Source: Flavobacteriales bacterium | GTDB lineage: Bacteria > Bacteroidota > Bacteroidia > Flavobacteriales_F > PHOS-HE28 | Length of the DNA stretch: 64,000 nucleotides | Assembly: GCA_020635715.1 (NCBI GenBank) | Contig: JACJZG010000013.1 | Location: 48,651-112,650, forward strand | Direction: 5' to 3' | Part shown: piece after piece, positions 24,606 through 33,627 of the stretch | Numbering within the stretch: the first letter of the stretch is position 1 | How the letters are laid out: each line of letters starts with the position of its first letter | Notes under the pieces: generated by a model | The model's database searches: none | Told to the model about the DNA's origin: nothing | The model's input: the letters and a program-made list of their open reading frames with translations, nothing else | Position numbers and translations under genes: made by a program

Positions 24606-25613
24606 ATGCTCAAGAAGACCCTTCTGCTCGTGGTGCTGCTGGGCGTGGGGATCGTGCTGGCCTGGCCCGATCGCGCCATCGAACCAGCACATGCGTGGGG
24701 CTTCTACGGGCACAAGCGCATCAATCGCATGGCCTGCTTCACCCTGCCGCCGGAGATGTTCGGCTTCTACAAAAAGCACATCGACTTCATCACCGACCAT
24801 GCCGTGGACCCCGACAAGCGCCGGTATGCCGTGGAAGGCGAGGCGCAACGCCACTACATCGACATCGATCATTACGCGCACGGTGGTGTGGATCCCTTCG
24901 AAGTGATGCCCCGGAAGTGGCGCGATGCGGTGGAGAAGTACAGCGAGGATACCCTACAAGCCTATGGCATTGTGCCCTGGCATATCGAGGTGATGTTCGG
25001 CAGATTGGTTTCCGCCTTCCAACGCGGCGATGTGGACCGGATCCTGCGGAACAGTGCCGAACTGGGTCATTACGTGGGGGACGCCCATGTGCCCCTGCAC
25101 ACCACCGAGAATTACAACGGGCAGCTGACGGGCCAGTACGGCATCCACGCCTTTTGGGAGAGCCGCATCCCCGAGCTGAGCGCGGAGAACTACGACCATC
25201 TGGTCGGTCGCGCCACGTACGTGGACAGGGTGCTTGACGTCGCCTGGGAGGCCGTTCACGCCAGTAATATGTTGGTGGATAGCGTGCTCGGCATTGAGAA
25301 GCGGCTGAGCCTGAGCTACCCGGAAGACCGCAAGTACGTGTTCGAGGACCGCGGACGAGGGGCCATGCGGGCCTACTCACGGGAGTTCACCCAGGCTTAC
25401 GAAGCTGAGATGCAGGGCATGGTGGAGCAACGGATGAACGAGTCGATCCGGAACCTGGGCGACATCTGGTACAGCGCGTGGGTCGTGGCCGGCCAGCCCG
25501 ATCTGGCGCGCTTCGAGGACAAGGAGGTGAGCGACAGCCTGAAGGCGGTGCTCAAGGCGGAACAGGAATTGTACGATCAGAACCGCAAGGGCTTCGGTAG
25601 GGACCACGAATGA
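24606..25613 (+). CDS. Zinc-dependent phospholipase C / S1-P1 nuclease-like exported protein
   Basis: 335-aa exported hydrolase-like protein. A signal peptide ends around HA in the first 29 residues. The mature start, WGFYGHKRINRMACFTLP, has the N-terminal Trp and nearby His used as zinc ligands in this superfamily. More candidate ligands are FITDHAVDPDKR, HYIDIDHYA and the ELGHYVGDAHVPLHTTENYNG block with its H-x3-D-x-H pattern. Homologues in Bacteroidota are usually called zinc-dependent phospholipase C family. Substrate unknown; periplasmic or secreted. Confidence 0.88.
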   Translation: MLKKTLLLVVLLGVGIVLAWPDRAIEPAHAWGFYGHKRINRMACFTLPPEMFGFYKKHIDFITDHAVDPDKRRYAVEGEAQRHYIDIDHYAHGGVDPFEVMPRKWRDAVEKYSEDTLQAYGIVPWHIEVMFGRLVSAFQRGDVDRILRNSAELGHYVGDAHVPLHTTENYNGQLTGQYGIHAFWESRIPELSAENYDHLVGRATYVDRVLDVAWEAVHASNMLVDSVLGIEKRLSLSYPEDRKYVFEDRGRGAMRAYSREFTQAYEAEMQGMVEQRMNESIRNLGDIWYSAWVVAGQPDLARFEDKEVSDSLKAVLKAEQELYDQNRKGFGRDHE

Positions 25614-25624
25614 GCCGTGCAGTG

Positions 25625-26008
25625 CTAACGGAACTGCACCGCGCGGTTGATCACCGCACAATCCGCTTCCCGTTCGACTGAGACCGCGAATGGCTGCGCC
25701 TGGCCGGCCACTTCCAGGTCGATGGGGCCAAAACGGCCGCTATCCGGTGTCAAACGACACGCGCGGAAGAATAGATCCTCGCCCTCGCGCATCGTCAGGC
25801 TGTAGTCACCGGTCTCACGCAAGGTGTCCGCCCCTTCAATGCCCCCGTACAGGGTGTCATAGCGGCCACGGTCCGGTCCGGCGGCATACTGCACCACACA
25901 ATCATAGCACGTGGCCCGAAGCGAGACCGTGTACGCCTTCACCTGCTCCTTCTTGCAGGAAGGGAGCAGCAGTAGGAGAGCCGTTACGCCGATCACGGGC
26001 CTGAGCAT
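25625..26008 (-). CDS. Hypothetical lipoprotein
   Basis: 127-aa protein with a lipoprotein signal (GVTALLLLLPSCKKEQ; Cys 18). The rest is a small beta-rich domain with a Cys pair (ATCYDC) and DTLYGGIEGADTLRETGDYSLTM, ending VINRAVQFR. No family recognised. Convergent with the phospholipase-like gene (11 bases) and downstream of the YiiX-like gene on the same strand. Likely an envelope protein. Confidence 0.75.
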   Translation of the reverse strand: MLRPVIGVTALLLLLPSCKKEQVKAYTVSLRATCYDCVVQYAAGPDRGRYDTLYGGIEGADTLRETGDYSLTMREGEDLFFRACRLTPDSGRFGPIDLEVAGQAQPFAVSVEREADCAVINRAVQFR

Positions 26009-26017
26009 GGCCGCAAA

Positions 26018-26701
26018 TTAACGCACCTTGACCGATGATGCCGGCGCCGGATGCCGGGCCACCAGCTTGAGCGTCGCACAGTCGTACAAGGCACCCGGTG
26101 CGATCATCGGCTCGTCCAGTGGCGGGGTGGTGCCATACCTATCCTGCATGAGGCGTTGGACGGTGCCCGAACCCAGGGCGTGTTCACGCATCGGTTTGGG
26201 TTCGCACAAGTGGACACCCAGGCCCTCGGCGTACATCTTCCAGACCAGTTCGGAGCAGTAGATGCGCTCATCGCTCCACCCGAAGGGCAGGTCATATGGC
26301 AGGCCAAGGAAACGTTCACCGGCGCTGTGTAGTCGCGCGCTCAGCTCCGCCGAATCCATGCGGTCCGCACCCACCCAGCGTTTGGCCACCCAGTGCCCAT
26401 TGGCACCGTGCCCCGTCCATTCCTCAAGTGGCGTATAGCGCACGGGACCAACGGCCTCGTACACCATCCATTGCCCGTCCTTCTTGAACGCGATGCCGAC
26501 ATGGGTCCATGGGGAGCCGGTGGCCAGTTGCACGGCGCGTCCCTGTTCACCTCCCGTCTGCTGGAAGAGGATATCACCATCCTTGAGGACCGCGACGGAC
26601 GGGTCCCTGGTAGGACGGCCTTTGTCTGAGAGGGCCCTGACACCGAAAACGGTGCCCGCCAGCAGGGCCAGACCGGATAGGACGACGAAGCGCTTGCGCA
26701 T
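26018..26701 (-). CDS. YiiX/YebB-like papain-fold cysteine hydrolase
   Basis: 227-aa permuted NlpC/P60-type hydrolase. Uncleaved signal-anchor or signal peptide in residues 1-25, then VLKDGDILFQQTGG, SPWTHVGIAF (candidate catalytic His) and SDERIYCSELVWKMYA (candidate catalytic Cys), the YiiX signature order. Ends with a short beta strand region. It probably acts on cell-wall peptide or lipid amides in the periplasm. Sits between an M23 peptidase and a lipoprotein gene on the same strand, which supports an envelope role. Confidence 0.87.
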   Translation of the reverse strand: MRKRFVVLSGLALLAGTVFGVRALSDKGRPTRDPSVAVLKDGDILFQQTGGEQGRAVQLATGSPWTHVGIAFKKDGQWMVYEAVGPVRYTPLEEWTGHGANGHWVAKRWVGADRMDSAELSARLHSAGERFLGLPYDLPFGWSDERIYCSELVWKMYAEGLGVHLCEPKPMREHALGSGTVQRLMQDRYGTTPPLDEPMIAPGALYDCATLKLVARHPAPASSVKVR

Positions 26702-26710
26702 GATGATGGA

Positions 26711-26732
26711 ACGCCGGGATCCGCCCCGGCGT
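26711..26732 (-). terminator. Hairpin between the M23 peptidase and YiiX genes
   Basis: ACGCCGGG (26711-26718) pairs perfectly with CCCGGCGT (26725-26732) around a 6-base loop, just after the M23 stop and before the YiiX start on the minus strand. No T-tract, so terminator function is tentative; it could be an attenuating or processing hairpin. Confidence 0.4.
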
Positions 26733-26738
26733 ATCCCA

Positions 26739-28502
26739 TCAATGCTTGAACACCTGCTCGTAACGCGCTGTGTTCCCGCGTTCGTCGGTCACCTCCAGTT
26801 CGAACTTGCGGCTACCGGTGCCTTTGCTGTGTGCATCGAAGGTGTGGATCAATGACTTGGTCTTGGGTTCGTATTCCATCAGGACCCACTTCCCATCGAT
26901 CGTGGCCCTGTACTTCTCCACGCCGCTCAGGTTGTCGGCCACCTTGAACGTGAAGCGGGAGCGGCCTGTCATGTCCCCCTTCAGGTCAACATTGGTGATG
27001 GACGGCGGCACGGTATCCACCATCACGGTATAAGCGCCGAAAGCGCGGATCGAGGCCGAGACCGCACCCGCCGCGTACCGGCTTCCACCTACTGCACTGG
27101 TCTTGCCACCGTCATCCACACGTACAACCACCGCCTTGGACCCCAGTTCAGCCGGCAGGGTGGGTACCAGGATGCGTACGGTCCCGCTTGTCTGCAGTGG
27201 CGTCAGCGGTTCATGCAACACATGAAGGGGAGCGTACGCACGCCCGGGAGCCGGTCTGCGCGCATAGCGGACGTAGGCATCGTCATAGAGGGAGAGCGCG
27301 GGTAGGGTGAAGGTGATGCCTTCCTCATTCAGTTCGTTCTCCGTATCGTAGCGGAATAGGGCCCCTTCGGGCACTGCGGGGGTCCAGCCTGCGGCTTCGT
27401 CCGGGGTGCCTCCCTGCAGTGCGAACCGGAGTTCACTAACGTTGCCATGCGCATCCGTGGCCCGGAAAAGCACCTGGTGTTGCTGGCCAGGGACCACGTT
27501 GATCCGCCCCTGTGCTTCCTCCTGGCCATAGATGCGCAACTTGTCGTTGGGCTGCTTGTAGCAACGGTGGTATTCCATCTTCTGCGCCTTGAAGAGCGCA
27601 TGATCCATATGGGCGTTGCAATAGCGGGTGGTGTTGAAGTCGATCTCGTCAAACCGGATGGTGAACACCGCCGCACTATCCACGAACAGTTCGATCCTGC
27701 GCACCCCGCACTTGGCCGCCAGTCCATCATACCGGTCGATCACGTGCAGCGCGAGGCCCACCGACCCGTAGGCCTGGGGGACGGCGGCCCCTTTCAAGGT
27801 GTACCGTCCGTCCGTACCCTCCGTCGGGAAGCCAAGAGCCGTGCCCGGGTAAGGTCCTACCCGCGAGGTGTCCGTGAGCGGGTAGAGCCTTACCCCGATG
27901 ATCTCCGGCTTCACCCGGTCCGGCACCCGTATCCCCAGTGCTTCCGGATCCAGCGCGTGCTGGTCACTGGTCCGGCGCAGTTCAAAGTGCAGGTGTGGAC
28001 CACCGCTTCCACCGGTATTGCCGCTCAGCGCGATGACCTCACCCTGCTTCACGGGCACCGCTCCCTTGTCGGGGGTGAGGTCGATGGAGAAGTCCTCCTG
28101 GCGGTACTGGGCATCCAAGCAAGCCTTGGCCACCGGTCCTTGGAGCACCTGCAGGTGTCCATAAACGGAGGTGTGGCCATTGGGATGGTCGATGTAAACC
28201 GCCTTGCCATAGCCCCAGGGGCTGATCTTGATCCGACTCACCCAGCCATCGGCCACCGCTTTCACGGGCAGCCCTTCCCGCCCTTGTGTTCGGATGTCGA
28301 GGCCGGAATGGAAATGGTCGCTCCGCGGTTCCATGAAATTCCCGCTAAGTTCGATGGGGTGGTCCATGGGCGGGATGTAGCGGATCGGGCCGGATTGCGC
28401 AACGATCCTTGTGCCAAATAGAACACTGATAATCAGTGATATAGATGAAGTAATCAGTAGTAATGGTCGAGGTCTGTAGGAACGGGTGGCGGGCGTGTTC
28501 AT
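26739..28502 (-). CDS. M23 family metallopeptidase (LytM-type), large
   Basis: 587-aa exported peptidoglycan endopeptidase-like protein. A membrane/signal segment (LLLITSSISLIISVLFGTRIVAQ) precedes the LytM domain: FMEPRSDHFHSGLDI (zinc ligands of the HxxxD motif) and GGSGGPHLHFELRR (HxH motif). The long C-terminal region of about 350 residues is beta-rich with an immunoglobulin-like ending (TFKVADNLSGVEKYRATIDGKW). Start 28502 was chosen over a longer frame because it leads directly into the signal. Typical of Bacteroidota large M23 proteins; probably cell-wall remodelling at division or growth. Confidence 0.9.
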   Translation of the reverse strand: MNTPATRSYRPRPLLLITSSISLIISVLFGTRIVAQSGPIRYIPPMDHPIELSGNFMEPRSDHFHSGLDIRTQGREGLPVKAVADGWVSRIKISPWGYGKAVYIDHPNGHTSVYGHLQVLQGPVAKACLDAQYRQEDFSIDLTPDKGAVPVKQGEVIALSGNTGGSGGPHLHFELRRTSDQHALDPEALGIRVPDRVKPEIIGVRLYPLTDTSRVGPYPGTALGFPTEGTDGRYTLKGAAVPQAYGSVGLALHVIDRYDGLAAKCGVRRIELFVDSAAVFTIRFDEIDFNTTRYCNAHMDHALFKAQKMEYHRCYKQPNDKLRIYGQEEAQGRINVVPGQQHQVLFRATDAHGNVSELRFALQGGTPDEAAGWTPAVPEGALFRYDTENELNEEGITFTLPALSLYDDAYVRYARRPAPGRAYAPLHVLHEPLTPLQTSGTVRILVPTLPAELGSKAVVVRVDDGGKTSAVGGSRYAAGAVSASIRAFGAYTVMVDTVPPSITNVDLKGDMTGRSRFTFKVADNLSGVEKYRATIDGKWVLMEYEPKTKSLIHTFDAHSKGTGSRKFELEVTDERGNTARYEQVFKH

Positions 28503-28614
28503 AGCGGCTGGGGCGCAAGCTAGGCCGGTGATCCCAACGGGTCGATGCTCTGTCCCATACCCGATGAACACCTTGGGGTTCAAACAAAAACCGTGCACCT
28601 GGGGCGGGTGATCC

Positions 28615-28622
28615 TATCTTTG
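28615..28622 (+). promoter_or_regulatory. Bacteroidota-type promoter box for the zapB-like/zapA/rny cluster
   Basis: TATCTTTG is a full match to TAnnTTTG, 32 bases before the ATG of the coiled-coil gene at 28655. No clear minus-33 TTG at ideal distance. Confidence 0.5.
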
Positions 28623-28654
28623 ACCTCGGACCATGTACGGACCCCGTCCGCGCG

Positions 28655-28942
28655 ATGAACACGCTTTCCGACCGCTTGCAACAGGTGCAACAACAGGTTT
28701 CCCGGCTCGTCCGGGAGCATGAGGGGTTGCGCCGCAAGGCAACGGATCTGGAAGCCGAGGTACGCGACCACCACCGGAAGGAGGAGGTGTTGCGCGCCCG
28801 TGTGGCCGAGTTGGAACGGGAGAACGAAGTCCTAAGGAAAGGGCGTTCCGCTGGTGGCGGAGCGACCGGACCGGTTGCGAAGGAACGGATCGACGAACTG
28901 GTGAACGAGATAGATCAATGCCTAGCGCTGCTCAAGGCGTAA
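28655..28942 (+). CDS. Small coiled-coil protein, ZapB-like
   Basis: 95-aa protein, almost entirely a predicted coiled coil: MNTLSDRLQQVQQQVSRLV, heptads through ELERENEVLRKG, a short glycine-rich break (SAGGGATG) and a final helix (ERIDELVNEIDQCLALL). The family is not certain, but position and shape match ZapB-like division factors that partner ZapA: zapA follows 19 bases downstream. Likely part of the FtsZ-ring bundling machinery; this is inference from context. Confidence 0.75.
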   Translation: MNTLSDRLQQVQQQVSRLVREHEGLRRKATDLEAEVRDHHRKEEVLRARVAELERENEVLRKGRSAGGGATGPVAKERIDELVNEIDQCLALLKA

Positions 28943-28961
28943 GGGACGATCGCACGAAGCC

Positions 28962-29243
28962 ATGGAAGAACGATCGATCAGGGTTGAACTCGCGGGCCGC
29001 GCCTACCCCCTCACGATACAGGCATCGGAGGAGGAGAACGTGCGCAGGGCCGTGGAAGAGATCAATGAGAGCATAGCCCGCTTGAAGGCCAACTACCCGT
29101 TGACCGACAAGCAGGACCTGTTGGCGATGGCCTCCCTGGAGGTGACGGTACGCGCGCTGAACGCCACTGCTGTGCGGCAGGAGGCCGAAGCGGATGCCGC
29201 CCTGGGAGCGATCGAACGTATGCTGGCCGATCTCAAGGGTTGA
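28962..29243 (+). CDS. zapA: Cell division protein ZapA
   Basis: 93-aa ZapA, which cross-links FtsZ protofilaments and stabilises the Z ring. N-terminal SIRVELAGRAYPLTIQASEEENVRRAVEEINESI is the globular beta-alpha domain; the C-terminal half forms the coiled coil (DLLAMASLEVTVRALNATAVR). Normal length. It follows the ZapB-like gene and precedes rny by 66 bases, an order commonly seen in Bacteroidota. Confidence 0.9.
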   Translation: MEERSIRVELAGRAYPLTIQASEEENVRRAVEEINESIARLKANYPLTDKQDLLAMASLEVTVRALNATAVRQEAEADAALGAIERMLADLKG

Positions 29244-29309
29244 ACCTCCTTCCATCCGGAACGGCCCAGACCGGGACGTGACATGGTCCGCTAAAACATA
29301 GTAGGACTC

Positions 29310-30851
29310 ATGGACATGATGAGCATTCTGATCGGCGTCCTTGTCGGCCTTGTGGGCGGAGGAGCGGTCGTGTACGTGTTGTTGAACGCCGCGATGAAGA
29401 AGCGGAGCGACGTGATCCTGAAGGAGGCTGAGGTCCAGGCCGAAGCCCTCAAGAAGGAGAAGATCGTCCAGGCCAAGGAGAAGTTCCTTCAGTTGAAGGA
29501 GGAGCACGAGAAGGAGGTGCGCGAGCGGGAGAAGCACGTGAACCAGGCCCAGGAAAAGGCCAAACAGCGCGAACAGCAGCTCAGCCGGCAACAGCAGGAC
29601 CTGGGCAACAAGGAAAAGCAGGTGGACCGGCTGAAGGAGGACCTGCAGCAGAAGATCAGCGGGCTTGAGCGGCGGCAGGAGGAGACCGAGAAGCTTCATG
29701 CGAAGCAGGTGCACCTGCTGGAGAGCATGAGCGGCCTGAACGCGGAAGATGCCAAGAAACAACTGGTGGAAAGCCTGAAGGACGAAGCCCGCACGGCGGC
29801 CATGGCCACCATCAAGGACATCCAGGAAGAGGCCAAGCTCACCGCCAACAAAGAGGCCAAACGGATCGTGATCCAGACCATCCAGCGGGTGGCCACCGAA
29901 CACGCGGTGGAGAACAGCGTGAGCGTGTTCCATATCGAGAACGATGATGTGAAGGGACGGATCATCGGACGCGAAGGCCGGAACATCCGCACCTTGGAGG
30001 AAGCCACCGGTGTGGAGATCATCGTGGACGACACCCCCGGGGCCATCATCCTCAGCTGCTTCGATGCCGTGCGGCGTGAGGTGGCGCGTTTGTCACTGCA
30101 CCAGCTTGTGAAGGACGGCCGCATCCATCCGGCACGGATCGAGGAGATCGTGGCGAAGACCAAGAAGCACCTCGAGGAGGAGATCCTGGAGACCGGAAAG
30201 CGCACCTGCATCGATCTCGGCATCCATGGCCTGCATGGGGAATTGATGCGCATGGTGGGCCGCATGAAGTACCGGAGCTCATACGGCCAGAACCTGTTGC
30301 AGCACAGCCGCGAGGTGGCCAACCTCAGCGCGATCATGGCCGCCGAACTGGGGCTCAACCCGAAGGCGGCCAAGCGTGCCGGCCTGTTGCATGACATTGG
30401 GAAGGTCCCGGATGAGGAACCCGAGCTGCCGCATGCCTTGCTGGGCATGAAGATGGCCGAGAAGTTCGGCGAGAAGCCGGACGTCTGCAACGCGATCGGT
30501 GCCCACCACGACGAGATCGAGATGACGACCCTGTTGTCCCCGATCATCCAGGCCTGCGATGCGATCAGTGGCGCCCGGCCCGGCGCGCGCCGCGAGGCCA
30601 CCGAGGCATACATCCAGCGGCTCAAGGACCTGGAAAGTCTGGCCATGAGCTACAATGGCGTAACGAAGGCCTTCGCGATCCAGGCCGGCCGTGAGCTGCG
30701 CGTGATGGTGGAGAGCGAGAAGATAAGTGATGTGCAAAGCGACGAGTTGAGCCTGCGCATCGCGGACCGCATCATGAACGAGATGACCTACCCGGGCCAG
30801 GTGAAGATCACGGTGATCCGGGAGAAGCGTTCCGTGGCGGTGGCCAAATGA
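29310..30851 (+). CDS. rny: Ribonuclease Y
   Basis: 513-aa membrane-anchored endoribonuclease that initiates mRNA decay. An N-terminal transmembrane helix (ILIGVLVGLVGGGAVVYVLL) is followed by a long charged coiled coil (about residues 30-175). Next is a KH domain with GRIIGREGRNIRTLEEATGVEI (about 208-235), then the HD domain with HSREVANLSAIMAAELG and AGLLHDIGK. The C-terminal REKRSVAVAK ends the normal family length. Downstream of zapA; followed by a strong terminator at 30868-30900. Confidence 0.98.
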   Translation: MDMMSILIGVLVGLVGGGAVVYVLLNAAMKKRSDVILKEAEVQAEALKKEKIVQAKEKFLQLKEEHEKEVREREKHVNQAQEKAKQREQQLSRQQQDLGNKEKQVDRLKEDLQQKISGLERRQEETEKLHAKQVHLLESMSGLNAEDAKKQLVESLKDEARTAAMATIKDIQEEAKLTANKEAKRIVIQTIQRVATEHAVENSVSVFHIENDDVKGRIIGREGRNIRTLEEATGVEIIVDDTPGAIILSCFDAVRREVARLSLHQLVKDGRIHPARIEEIVAKTKKHLEEEILETGKRTCIDLGIHGLHGELMRMVGRMKYRSSYGQNLLQHSREVANLSAIMAAELGLNPKAAKRAGLLHDIGKVPDEEPELPHALLGMKMAEKFGEKPDVCNAIGAHHDEIEMTTLLSPIIQACDAISGARPGARREATEAYIQRLKDLESLAMSYNGVTKAFAIQAGRELRVMVESEKISDVQSDELSLRIADRIMNEMTYPGQVKITVIREKRSVAVAK

Positions 30852-30867
30852 TCAAAGACACCCCGAG

Positions 30868-30900
30868 AAGGAGGCGGCCTGCGTGCCGCCTCCTTTCTTT
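30868..30900 (+). terminator. Rho-independent terminator after rny
   Basis: AAGGAGGCGGC (30868-30878) and GCCGCCTCCTT (30885-30895) form a perfect 11-pair stem with a 6-base loop, running into a T-rich tail. The same T-tract reads TTTCTTTG at 30894-30901, a near match to the Bacteroidota minus-7 box 4 bases before the next start codon (30906), so terminator and next promoter may overlap. Confidence 0.88.
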
Positions 30901-30905
30901 GTGAC

Positions 30906-31592
30906 ATGGCGGCACGGGTCAACCTGCACGATGTGATCCAGTGGGAGGTGCGTAGTTGGTCGCGCGTCCTTCCGCTCTGGGAGCGGCACCTGCCTGCCCA
31001 ACGGCCGGCGCGTTTCCTGGGCATCGGCGAACGGGAGGGTGGCTTGAGCTTGTGGTTCGCCTCCCTTGGCCACGATGTGCTCTGCACGGACCTCCGGCCA
31101 TTTCCACCGGCGACCAGGGCCCTGCACGAAAGGAACGGCCTGGCGGAACGGATCCGCTACGACCAGGCCGACGCCACCGCCTTGCCCTACCCGGAGGGGA
31201 GCTTCGACGGTGTGTTCTTCAAGAGCGTGATCGGTGCCCTTGGGAGCAAGGAGCGGCAGCAGCAGGCCATCGCGGAAATGCACCGGGTGCTGAAGCCCGG
31301 TGGCGTGCTCTACTTCGCTGAGAACCTCCATGGCACGTGGCTTCATCAGTGGTTGCGCAAGCGGTTCGTGAGCTGGAACGTGTACTGGAGGTACTTGGAT
31401 GTGGAAGCGGACAGCGACTTGTTCAGCCCGTTCACCCGCTTGGAGGGGCGCACTACTGGACTGCTGGCCAACCTGGGCCGATCAGAGGGCCAACGCGACA
31501 TGCTAGCCCGCGTGGATCCCGCCCTCGTCCAGGTACTTCCGCGTTCCATGCATGCCATCTGGTACGGTGTCGCCATCAAGGATCGATCATGA
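30906..31592 (+). CDS. Class I SAM-dependent methyltransferase
   Basis: 228-aa Rossmann-fold methyltransferase. The SAM motif is degenerate at the glycine loop (ARFLGIGEREGGLSLWFASLGHDVLCTDLRP), followed by RIRYDQADATALPYPEGSFDGVFFKSVIGAL and MHRVLKPGGVLYFAENL, the usual motifs I-III order. The C-terminal half is basic and aromatic (GTWLHQWLRKRFVSWNVYWRYLD). The substrate is unknown. Neighbouring rny and the epimerase give no clue, though glycan or lipid methylation would fit the next gene. Confidence 0.85.
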   Translation: MAARVNLHDVIQWEVRSWSRVLPLWERHLPAQRPARFLGIGEREGGLSLWFASLGHDVLCTDLRPFPPATRALHERNGLAERIRYDQADATALPYPEGSFDGVFFKSVIGALGSKERQQQAIAEMHRVLKPGGVLYFAENLHGTWLHQWLRKRFVSWNVYWRYLDVEADSDLFSPFTRLEGRTTGLLANLGRSEGQRDMLARVDPALVQVLPRSMHAIWYGVAIKDRS

Positions 31593-31636
31593 AGATCCAC
31601 TTCCCTTTTTGACCTGCAAGTCCATCGGCACGCCGC

Positions 31637-31644
31637 TACTTTTG
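31637..31644 (+). promoter_or_regulatory. Bacteroidota-type promoter box for the epimerase gene
   Basis: TACTTTTG, an exact TAnnTTTG match, lies 41 bases upstream of the epimerase ATG at 31686, inside the 93-base gap after the methyltransferase. Confidence 0.5.
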
Positions 31645-31685
31645 GCCGGCGATCATTACGAACGGCAACTGGAGCGCCCCCCTTG

Positions 31686-32669
31686 ATGACATCCACCCTG
31701 AAACGCCCGGTACTTGTCACTGGTGGCACCGGTTTCATCGGCAGCCATGTATGTGAAGCGCTGATCGCAGCGGGGCATCCGGTGCGGTGCATGGACAACT
31801 TCGCCACGAGCCGGCGCGAGAACATCAGCCATCTGGAGGGTATGGGATCGTTCTCGTTCGTGGAGTCGGATATCCGGTCCGCTGCGGATTGCCAGGCGGT
31901 GGTCGAAGGCATGGAGGTGGTCGTGCATCTGGCGGCGCTGGGTTCCGTGCCGCGCTCCATCCAGGATCCGCTCGCCACCCATGCGACCAATCTCACCGGC
32001 TTCCTGAACATGCTGGAGGCTGCCCGTAAGGCGGGTGTACGACGCTTCGTGTATGCCTCGAGTTCCAGTGTTTACGGGGATTCCAAGGAACTCCCGAAGC
32101 GCGAGCCGCACATCGGCCGGCCCTTGTCGCCCTATGCCGTGACCAAGGTGACCAACGAGGTCTACGCAGGGGTATACAGCCGCCTCCATGGAATGGACAC
32201 CCTTGGTCTTCGCTTCTTCAACGTCTTCGGTGAGCGGCAGGATCCCGAGGGACCCTATGCCGCTGCGATCCCCAGGTTCATCCGGGCCTTCCTACGGCAG
32301 GAAGCGCCGCGCATCCATGGGGACGGGCATCAGTCGCGCGACTTCACCTACGTAGGGAACGTGGTGCGCGTGATCGAACAGGCGATCGCGGTGGCGGATG
32401 CCCGCTGCTCGGGCGAGGTGTTCAATGTGGCCTTTGGTGCCCGCACCTCCCTGCTCGAACTGGTGCAGCTGCTGCGTGAAGAACTCGCCCGCATCGACCC
32501 CGCACTCGGCGATCTGGAGCCGGTGCACGTGGCCGAGCGGGCAGGGGATGTCCGGGATTCCCTGGCCGACATCAGCAAGGCGCGCGAGCTGCTTGGATAC
32601 GAGCCGAGGATCGACCTGCGCTCCGGGCTACGCAAGGCCCTGCCGTGGTACCTGGAACACTGGCGTTGA
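31686..32669 (+). CDS. NAD-dependent sugar epimerase/dehydratase (GalE/WbpP-like)
   Basis: 327-aa short-chain dehydrogenase-type nucleotide-sugar epimerase. VLVTGGTGFIGSHVCEAL is the NAD-binding loop. VYASSSSVYGDSKELPKREPH and LSPYAVTK supply the S...YxxxK catalytic set. LRFFNVFGERQDPEGPYAAAIPRFI is typical of the WbpP/UDP-GlcNAc 4-epimerase branch. ATG 31686 was chosen over an upstream TTG. Its stop abuts the stop of the convergent WD40 gene (TGATCA at 32667-32672). It likely supplies activated sugar for surface glycans with the CapD-like and GT genes elsewhere in the window. Confidence 0.92.
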   Translation: MTSTLKRPVLVTGGTGFIGSHVCEALIAAGHPVRCMDNFATSRRENISHLEGMGSFSFVESDIRSAADCQAVVEGMEVVVHLAALGSVPRSIQDPLATHATNLTGFLNMLEAARKAGVRRFVYASSSSVYGDSKELPKREPHIGRPLSPYAVTKVTNEVYAGVYSRLHGMDTLGLRFFNVFGERQDPEGPYAAAIPRFIRAFLRQEAPRIHGDGHQSRDFTYVGNVVRVIEQAIAVADARCSGEVFNVAFGARTSLLELVQLLREELARIDPALGDLEPVHVAERAGDVRDSLADISKARELLGYEPRIDLRSGLRKALPWYLEHWR

Positions 32670-33572
32670 TCAGGGCGTGATCCGCCAGCCGCGGATACGG
32701 CGGTCATCACTTCCCGTGAGGACCAGATCACCGCACATGATCATGGCATTGATCGAGTGGGTATGTCCGGATCGGTCGCGTGCAGACCGGGAGACAGGAT
32801 CCAGGGCATCCGCGCTCCACACCTTCAAAAGCGCGTCGCGGCCCGAGGTGAGGAGGTATCGGCCGGAAGGGTCGGACATCACGCTGTAGATGGTGCCCTT
32901 GTGCGCGGCCACGGAGTGCACCGGATCGCCGTCCAAGCGCCAAGCCTTCAACATACCGTCCTTCCCTCCGGAGAGCAGTGCCGGTTTCGAGGGATGCTGG
33001 ATCACGCAGGTGACACCGCCTACATGCCCTTCGGCACGCGCGACCTCGTTGAAGTCCGCGGTCCGCAACAGGCGTATCGACCCATCGCCACAAGCGATCG
33101 CCAGCACATCCCCTTGAAGCAGGGCGATATCGCGAAGCTTCTCGGCACAGAGAGGAATGGAGCGCTGCCTGCGATGGACCTGCCCATCTTCATCGGACCG
33201 GTACCATGTACTGAGCACCCCATCGCCGCCAGCACATACAAGCGCACGTTCGCCATGTTGGAAGATCCGGAAGATCCCCTTGCCGTGCTGACCCGCCTGT
33301 ACGACCTTCCTCGTGCCGAGGTCCACACCTAACAAGCGCCCGCTGCCCGTTCCCACAAGAACGGTTCCTTGTGCCTGGTCGTAGCCAAGGCTGTACACAG
33401 GCTCACCCACATCGATCACAGCATCGCCATGGTCGGGCTCATCCGTTCTCCAGCGTACCACGATGCCCTCACCACCAGCGCTCAGGAAGCTCCGTTCATC
33501 CAGCGCGCAAAGTGAATAGATGGCGCCTCTATGGCCCTCGTAGTTGGTTGCCGCGTGTAGGTGATCGGCCAT
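32670..33572 (-). CDS. WD40 repeat (beta-propeller) protein
   Basis: 300-aa protein made of WD40-like blades: EGHRGAIYSLCAL...GIVVRW, HVGGVTCVIQHPSKPALLSGGKDGMLKAW, AHKGTIYSVMSDPSGRYLLTSGRDALLKVW and a final HTHSINAMIMCGDLVLTGSDDRRIRGW closing blade, about seven in all. No signal peptide, so probably cytoplasmic and a scaffold for protein interaction. Short single-propeller WD40 proteins are known in Bacteroidota; partner unknown. It is convergent with the epimerase with no spacing. Confidence 0.88.
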   Translation of the reverse strand: MADHLHAATNYEGHRGAIYSLCALDERSFLSAGGEGIVVRWRTDEPDHGDAVIDVGEPVYSLGYDQAQGTVLVGTGSGRLLGVDLGTRKVVQAGQHGKGIFRIFQHGERALVCAGGDGVLSTWYRSDEDGQVHRRQRSIPLCAEKLRDIALLQGDVLAIACGDGSIRLLRTADFNEVARAEGHVGGVTCVIQHPSKPALLSGGKDGMLKAWRLDGDPVHSVAAHKGTIYSVMSDPSGRYLLTSGRDALLKVWSADALDPVSRSARDRSGHTHSINAMIMCGDLVLTGSDDRRIRGWRITP

Positions 33573-33627
33573 GGCGCAAGATCGGCACAGTCCGGTTCAC
33601 CTCGCCAGTGGCACCGAAGCATGGCGC

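Noticed and set aside
27447..28421. Plus-strand ORF opposite the M23 peptidase
   Set aside because: The minus-strand reading has the HxxxD and HxH zinc motifs; the plus reading has no recognisable domain.
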